NCBI GenBank assembly: GCA_947396885.1
Contig: OX377205.1
Coordinates: 99,864,428-99,928,427 of the forward strand
From: Heligmosomoides polygyrus polygyrus
Lineage: Eukaryota; Nematoda; Chromadorea; Rhabditida; Heligmosomidae
Reading direction: 5' to 3'
Length of the DNA: 64,000 nt
The translations under genes and the position numbers were made by a program. The notes under the pieces were generated by a model. That model worked only from the letters and a program-made list of their open reading frames with translations. It did not search any database and was not told the origin of the DNA. Shown piece by piece: positions 59,421-64,000 of this stretch; position 1 is the first letter of the stretch; each line of letters begins with the position of its first letter.

Positions 59421-62116
59421 GAGGTGCGCCATCGTAAATGAAGGAGCAGGAACATTTTAGCTTTTTTAGTACTTTTAACACTTCCTCAGGAGAAATCCTT
59501 ACTTGAATTGATCTCTAATTTCGATCTTATCTTGCCTTTGGGAGTTACTAGTTTTTCCTGAGGGGGCTTCGAATGGCCCGGTACATCGTCAGCTCGAGAC
59601 CCCTCGCTTTCTTTTGGCCCTGGCAATCTACAACGGGGATACACCGAAGTTCAACGGCGCCGACCGGCGACCAGCCTTCGGCCGTGCGTGCAGTTGTGTT
59701 TTATTACTGCAGGAGAGCGTGTCGGGATCGGATCGGGTCGGGCCGGGTCGCCGCCGGCTGCACCATCCAACCCCGTACTACAGCACGCCGGCAGAGACGC
59801 ACGGACGGCTTCTCACAAACAGCCCCGTCCTCGTCCTCGTCCTCGTCCTCGTCGTCGTTTCCCAGCGGCGCAGGAACTCGTAAATAACTTAATGAGGTGT
59901 CAAAGCCTCTGCTGACGGATAATGGCGCCCGACACGCAATTATTTCCTCCGCCGGTTCACTTCGTCTTCGATCTTTGTTGATATTTACTATGAAGTGTAT
60001 TTATTTATTTACTTATGCGCCAAAACGCGCGCTAATACATCAAGGAACAGTAGGCAAAACTCTTAACTGAAACAGACTCAACAGTAGACACTTCAAACCA
60101 AGTTTGCCAGTTGAGTGCATCGTTCTCGCCAAATTTTGGATGTTTGAAGCCTCTAATAAAGACTTAAACAGATACTGAAGAGCTTGTTTGAAAGAAGTGC
60201 GAAAATATTGGGCCCTTTGCTGCGACAACTCCTTCCGGAGGAGGTTTGAATGGTTCGGTCTAGCTTTAGGCGACCATCCCCTTCAATCCAGCTGGTGTTT
60301 ATATTGAGAGGTTTATCGCCAGAAGGCGTTTTTCCAGCAGCGTTCGTTTGTTTAATCCGAAATTCGAGCCGTTCCTGTTTAGGTGATCGGAGTTGCGAAA
60401 ATAGTTGTCGCTTAGAAATCTACCATATTCAGAGCAGAAGTTGCAGCAGTTCCACAAAATCTCACTAAATCCAGCGGGTTGCTCCAATTTAGGCCTAGAA
60501 ATTTGTCAAAATTCTAAACCTTTCGTAACGCTTTATGATTCCTATCTTTATCCTGCTTTTCTAAAGTATTTTTCTAAGAGTTTAGTCAATTGGACCTAAA
60601 GTCTTCCTCAAGGAAGGTCACGACTTAATCCAGCACCAAGCAAAAGATCACGGAATTAGCATGGTCTTCCCTCATCACAAAGCTGGTTGCTGCTCACCAA
60701 CAAAGAGCGGTGTTTTCTTTTGTTCTCCTTAGTGCTGATCTTGTCGGCATATTTCCTACTTCACACAATTGTTAAACATCATTCTGGCCCGAAGAACAAC
60801 AAAATTGGGTGGATCTGTGTTGTGCTTTACCCCATCAATTTAGTCCTCTTTGACTGTGACTGTGACTATTCCTCCAAACTGTTCCCCTTTTCTTGTCGAT
60901 CTAAGGGTGGTACGTCCCTTTACCGAAGAAAATAAGTATCCATTTTGAACGTCGGGGTGGAGGTTTACAAGCTTTGTATAAAAGTGCGGAACGAAGCGGC
61001 TTCACGACACCATGAAGAAAAGCGATGCATGGCGCACTCTATGAAGGCTAACTGATAACATTTTTCTTCCATTCTTCGCTATTCAGTGCAATAATTTGAT
61101 GTGATTTCATGTCTTAATTAAGCACTACACCATTATACAAGCCGTCGTTGTGTTTTAAATTTAGCGCCGTTAAATATGCATGCGACGCAGTGGTTGAGCG
61201 CTCTCTCGCCAATAGACTAGATCTGGGTTCGATGCCGGCGTAGGATATGTGAATTCCATTACTGCGCATCTTTTAGTCGTCATCGCCCTTGTATCGAAGA
61301 GAGTGGACGCGTCTATTGTGTCGCTACATGCCATTGCTTGACACCACTGAAGTGTCTGATTCGCACTAGAGGTAGAATGCGCGGCCACCCAATGCTCTAG
61401 CTGCCATATCTTACGGTTCGTTCGTCCTAGAGTGAAGGGGAACCTGATTATGTCAACGATCGTGCCTGCAGAAGTTGAGGGTAGACAACAAAAGTGCGTC
61501 GAGGCCTCGAAAGTGTCGGCCACTATTTTCGCTCCGCGATGTCTCCTGTAATGAATAAGTGCGGCGTGTACGTGTGCAGGGCAATCCGTCAGAGTCCGAT
61601 CTCGATGTTTATGCGACCGACGGACTCTCTCGATCATATCGCACTCGTCCACGGACGCTAACGTTCCGGCGTATACGCTCGGTGATTCATCGTCGGTGGA
61701 TGACCGACGTCAACTTCGGCTTCGACGCGAAGCCGCCGTACTTAGAAGTTCCTGCTGTCGTTCGTAAAGGTCATTTTTCGCGAACATTCGCCTTTTTTCG
61801 GCCTTCCTCATCGCTGTTCTCTTTTTCTAAAGAATTTGCGATAGGCCTATATGAGACTACTTAGGATTCGGCTAAATACTAGGATGCCTTAAGCGGTCCT
61901 CTGACAAGGCGAATGGAATCTACCTTAGACGTTTCAAATAAGAGTAGAGACATTTACTCAGCCACCAGTTAGCACGATATCATTTTTTTAGACAAAATGT
62001 TTTGGCAGAAGGTGGGTTTCTCCAAGTGAGGTCGTGGCGTGCACAATTTTTATTTCGTTATTGTGCTCAATCCAAGCCGATTTTGTGCCCACATCCGTCA
62101 CTTTCTTCATTTTTTT
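59421..62116. other. Intergenic, repeats and a tRNA-like fragment
   Basis: 59.57-59.93 kb is GC-rich with a CTCGTC run. 60.0-60.25 kb on the minus strand ends in AAATAAATAAATA and may be a retroelement 3' end. At 61178-61240 GACGCAGTGGTTGAGCGC and GGGTTCGATGCC resemble tRNA A and B boxes. The 160-codon minus frame at 61170-61652 covers that fragment and is not recognised. Confidence 0.5.
59826..59862 (+). repeat. CTCGTC microsatellite-like run
   Basis: About five CCTCGT units in a GC-rich stretch (59.57-59.9 kb). Confidence 0.8.
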
Positions 62117-62173
62117 ATATTTCTGTAATGTTCTAACACATTTACTTAAGCCGGGAGCGGCTAGAAGAGAGGC

Positions 62174-62360
62174 TATATGCTGTTACAGGATGTTTTGTTG
62201 CGATCAAAACAGGCCTCGAGGATATCGCGGATGTTACGTGCGGTCAAACAGCGCCGGTGGTGTAAGGCGAACATCGCTGCCCGGAAAGCAGAAGATGCGG
62301 GTTCGAGTCCCGCCTGGCGCAAGAGTTTTGATCGCAACAAAACATCCTGTAACAGCATAT
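62174..62360. mobile_element. Inverted-repeat element carrying a tRNA-like core
   Basis: Long terminal inverted repeats of about 36 bp (left starts ATATGCTGTTACAGGATG, right ends CATCCTGTAACAGCATAT) enclose about 110 nt with a tRNA-like cloverleaf. A 16-nt direct repeat ATATTTCTGTAATGTT occurs at 62117-62132 and 62357-62372. The core, including the GTTTTGATCGCAAC flank, recurs at 13872-14006 (+), 14185-14240 (+, partial) and 20411-20508 (-). Confidence 0.8.
62251..62321 (+). other. tRNA-like cloverleaf (71 nt), probable tRNA-derived SINE head
   Basis: It folds as a cloverleaf: acceptor stem GCGCCGG/CTGGCGC (7 bp), D stem GTGT/ACAT, anticodon stem 4 of 5 bp with loop CCGGAAA, and perfect T stem GCGGG/CCCGC with loop TTCGAGT, then A73. 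The A box (TGGTGTAAGGCGA) and B box (GGTTCGAGTCC) of Pol III promoters are present. Position 33 is C instead of the near-universal U, and GGA would be a serine anticodon without the long serine variable arm, so it is probably not a working tRNA. Confidence 0.65.
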
Positions 62361-62461
62361 TTCTGTAATGTTTTTTGATGATTGTTATTAAGGGATATTT
62401 TTAAAAGTGGCTTCCTAACAGCATATTTTAGCCGAGTTGCAATTATCAATCTGGCACAAAA

Positions 62462-62520
62462 GATCCTGTCCGTTCGCCTGTTCGTCTGTCCGTCCGTCTG
62501 TCCCTCCGTCCGTCCCTCCA
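62462..62520 (+). repeat. Imperfect (GTCC)n / (GTCT)n tract
   Basis: Roughly thirteen tetranucleotide units (CTGTCCGTTCGCCTGTTCGT and onward), about 100 nt after the tRNA-like inverted-repeat element. Confidence 0.8.
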
Positions 62521-63341
62521 TTTGTGCTCGCAAAATTAATGACCGGTTGACTTCCTGACAGAGTTATCGGTCTCATTGCTAACCATTTAGAATTGGAATC
62601 CGCGAATATGTCTATCGTTGGACGTTTATCAGAAGCACATCAATATTGGTCAATACTATCGATTTTTGTTGCCAGCTTCACATGAATCCCACATTTTTGG
62701 CGAAAACTCTACGAATCTGATCTCTGCTGCACGAGCTTACCAAAGGAAAAGGTATCACTGGGCAATTAATTTCGACTTATGGACATGGGTAGCGTAGTCG
62801 GTGGGGCGCCGACGCTTGTACACGCTGAAGCGTTCGTATCCCGCCCAGGTCGAAGAACTTCTGCATCCTTTAGAGCTCAATGAACTAGTAGTTCGCCAGG
62901 CGCTGTACTTCAATGACGTACTACGAAGGTTTGGCCAACATAGTGACTTGTCGAGTATAAACGAGAAAAAAAACCAGTATTTTAAATCTTCCATAGACAG
63001 CAGGGATGCTCGGTCACATTCCCGCACCCCATCCACCCCCTCCTCCGCTGCCAGAATTGGCGACGTGCCCCAAATTTTCTGTGTTCATGTACGTGCGAAA
63101 CACATCGTGATTAGAACCAATCCTTGCCGTTGAATAGCAGTAGGCTTGAGGTTTTTGTGAAAATTCTTCCCTTAACAACGCTTTATTTTGTCTACATAGA
63201 AGGCGTGAGGTAGAAAAACCGCGAAGGCGAAGTGAAAGGGTGCGTTTATCGCTGTCTCCAACATCCGTCGAAACTGTTCTTAAAGGCTGATTAAGTTGTT
63301 CTTAGCAACTGACGGCATTCGAATGACCATACCTGCATCTT
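62521..63341. other. Intergenic, nothing confident
   Basis: A plus frame of 110 codons (62801-63133) lies after a GGTAGCGTAGTCGGTGGGGC stretch that vaguely resembles a tRNA 5' half. No conserved motif was seen. Confidence 0.4.
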
Positions 63342-63608
63342 TTAAGGCTCAATGAGAGACCTCTCACGGCTTGCCTCGACTCCAGCGGTGGGCCATAGAT
63401 AGTGTCTCCTAGCCCGCAGACATCGGCAGAATACTCGATAGGGAGGGCAGACACATGACGGGTATCGGAATCCGATCCCTGCCTAAAATCAGAACGTTCG
63501 GTAGAGAGGGAGACGTTGAAGCTCAAGAACACCTCAGCTCCCAGCACTCACCTCTGTGACGGCTATGCAGAGGAGTGAAACGGCCACCAGAACAGTTCGG
63601 AAATGCAT
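63342..63608 (-). CDS. 65-residue secreted cysteine-containing peptide (two exons)
   Basis: Exon 1 is 63552-63608 (MHFRTVLVAVSLLCIAVTE, a signal peptide), followed by a 69 nt intron (GTGAGT to TTTTAG) in phase 0. Exon 2 is 63342-63482. The mature part starts AGIGFRYPSCVCPPYRVFCR and has five cysteines in a C-x-C-x(6)-C-x-C type arrangement after the signal, then a basic and neutral tail. ACTTCAG lies 4 nt before the ATG. The layout is the same as in the 42-residue peptide genes at 36-37 kb: 19-codon exon 1 ending Thr-Glu, intron in phase 0, exon 2 starting with Ala. A possible alternative donor (GTATGG) near the end could alter the C-terminus. Function unknown. Confidence 0.6.
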
Positions 63609-64000
63609 CGTCCTGAAGTTGCCCAACTGAACTCGACGCCAACGTTCTTTTCTGGACTGTTCTAGGCCCTCTAAAGGTGGACTTCGCGTTAAAGCTTCAA
63701 AAGCGCGTGGTTATTCCGAGAAAAACTTGTACGACATCTCGAGAATGACGGTGAGAGCAAACTGCACGAAAAATACCGTGATACCTGCCAGATGACGTCG
63801 ATTTGTAAGAGGAGACTTTATATTCGAGAAGAAACACTGGTTGGGAGGAATTACGTGTTCCGCTAACGATAAGGTGGAGGGCAAAGTGCCCGGCAGTGCC
63901 TATCCGAACCATTTTATAATTGACCAGGAGTCGGATTCATCAGCGACTTACATTACTTTAACAGGGAATCACAGCGGAAAACTCAGGTAACGCGGCTTAT

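Noticed and set aside
61170..61652. 160-codon minus-strand frame as a gene
   Set aside because: It spans a tRNA-like repeat fragment, has no recognisable domain or splice-supported extension, and shows no signal peptide or motif.
62251..62321. Functional serine tRNA gene
   Set aside because: It has C33, a mismatch in the anticodon stem, no long variable arm, and is embedded in a repeated inverted-repeat element.
1..64000. CRISPR arrays, phage, bacterial operons or defence systems
   Set aside because: No regularly spaced repeats, no Shine-Dalgarno-led gene clusters; all real genes have introns and eukaryotic families.

Overview
The window looks like nuclear DNA of a parasitic-type nematode, most likely a strongylid (hookworm-like) roundworm. 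The clade is an inference from content: a nematode cuticle-type collagen, 54-80 nt introns with TTTCAG acceptors mixed with multi-kb introns, AG splice acceptors directly upstream of start codons (as expected for spliced-leader trans-splicing), RTE and CR1-like retrotransposons, and many small foldback and inverted-repeat elements. No prokaryotic, CRISPR or viral features were seen.

Layout. 1.3-5.3 kb (+): a complete six-exon IBA57 gene (mitochondrial Fe-S assembly, folate-binding GcvT-like). 5.9-15.5 kb (+): a TCF25/NULP1 (ribosome quality control) gene of about 14 exons, with a 4.3 kb repeat-filled last-but-two intron. 16.2 kb (-): an orphan C-terminal exon of a small membrane protein. 16.3-26.3 kb: repeat-rich, no confident gene. 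26.3-28.5 kb (-): RNA polymerase III subunit RPC6. 29.9-32.8 kb (-): a six-exon collagen with an N-terminal membrane anchor. 35.7-37.8 kb: an inverted duplication whose arms each carry an intact two-exon gene for a 42-residue secreted peptide. 38.7-45.0 kb (-): a five-exon glutathione S-transferase homologue whose first intron hosts an almost complete RTE retrotransposon. 46.7-48.7 kb (+): a 5'-truncated CR1/Jockey-like element. 51.1-54.3 kb (-): a second RTE copy with one uninterrupted open reading frame of over 1,000 codons. 56.2-56.7 kb (-): a well-preserved but 5'-truncated aldolase fragment. 58.0-59.4 kb (-): a decayed CR1-like element. 62.2 kb: a tRNA-like cloverleaf inside long inverted repeats. 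63.3-63.6 kb (-): a third two-exon secreted-peptide gene of the same design as the pair at 36-37 kb.

Most genes are unrelated housekeeping genes. IBA57 and TCF25 are same-strand neighbours and could be co-transcribed. The most unusual coding content is the set of tiny signal-peptide genes, which share a 19-codon first exon ending in Thr-Glu and a phase-0 intron. Coordinates of exons were read by eye from splice sites, phase and recalled family conservation; no alignment or transcript data were available.
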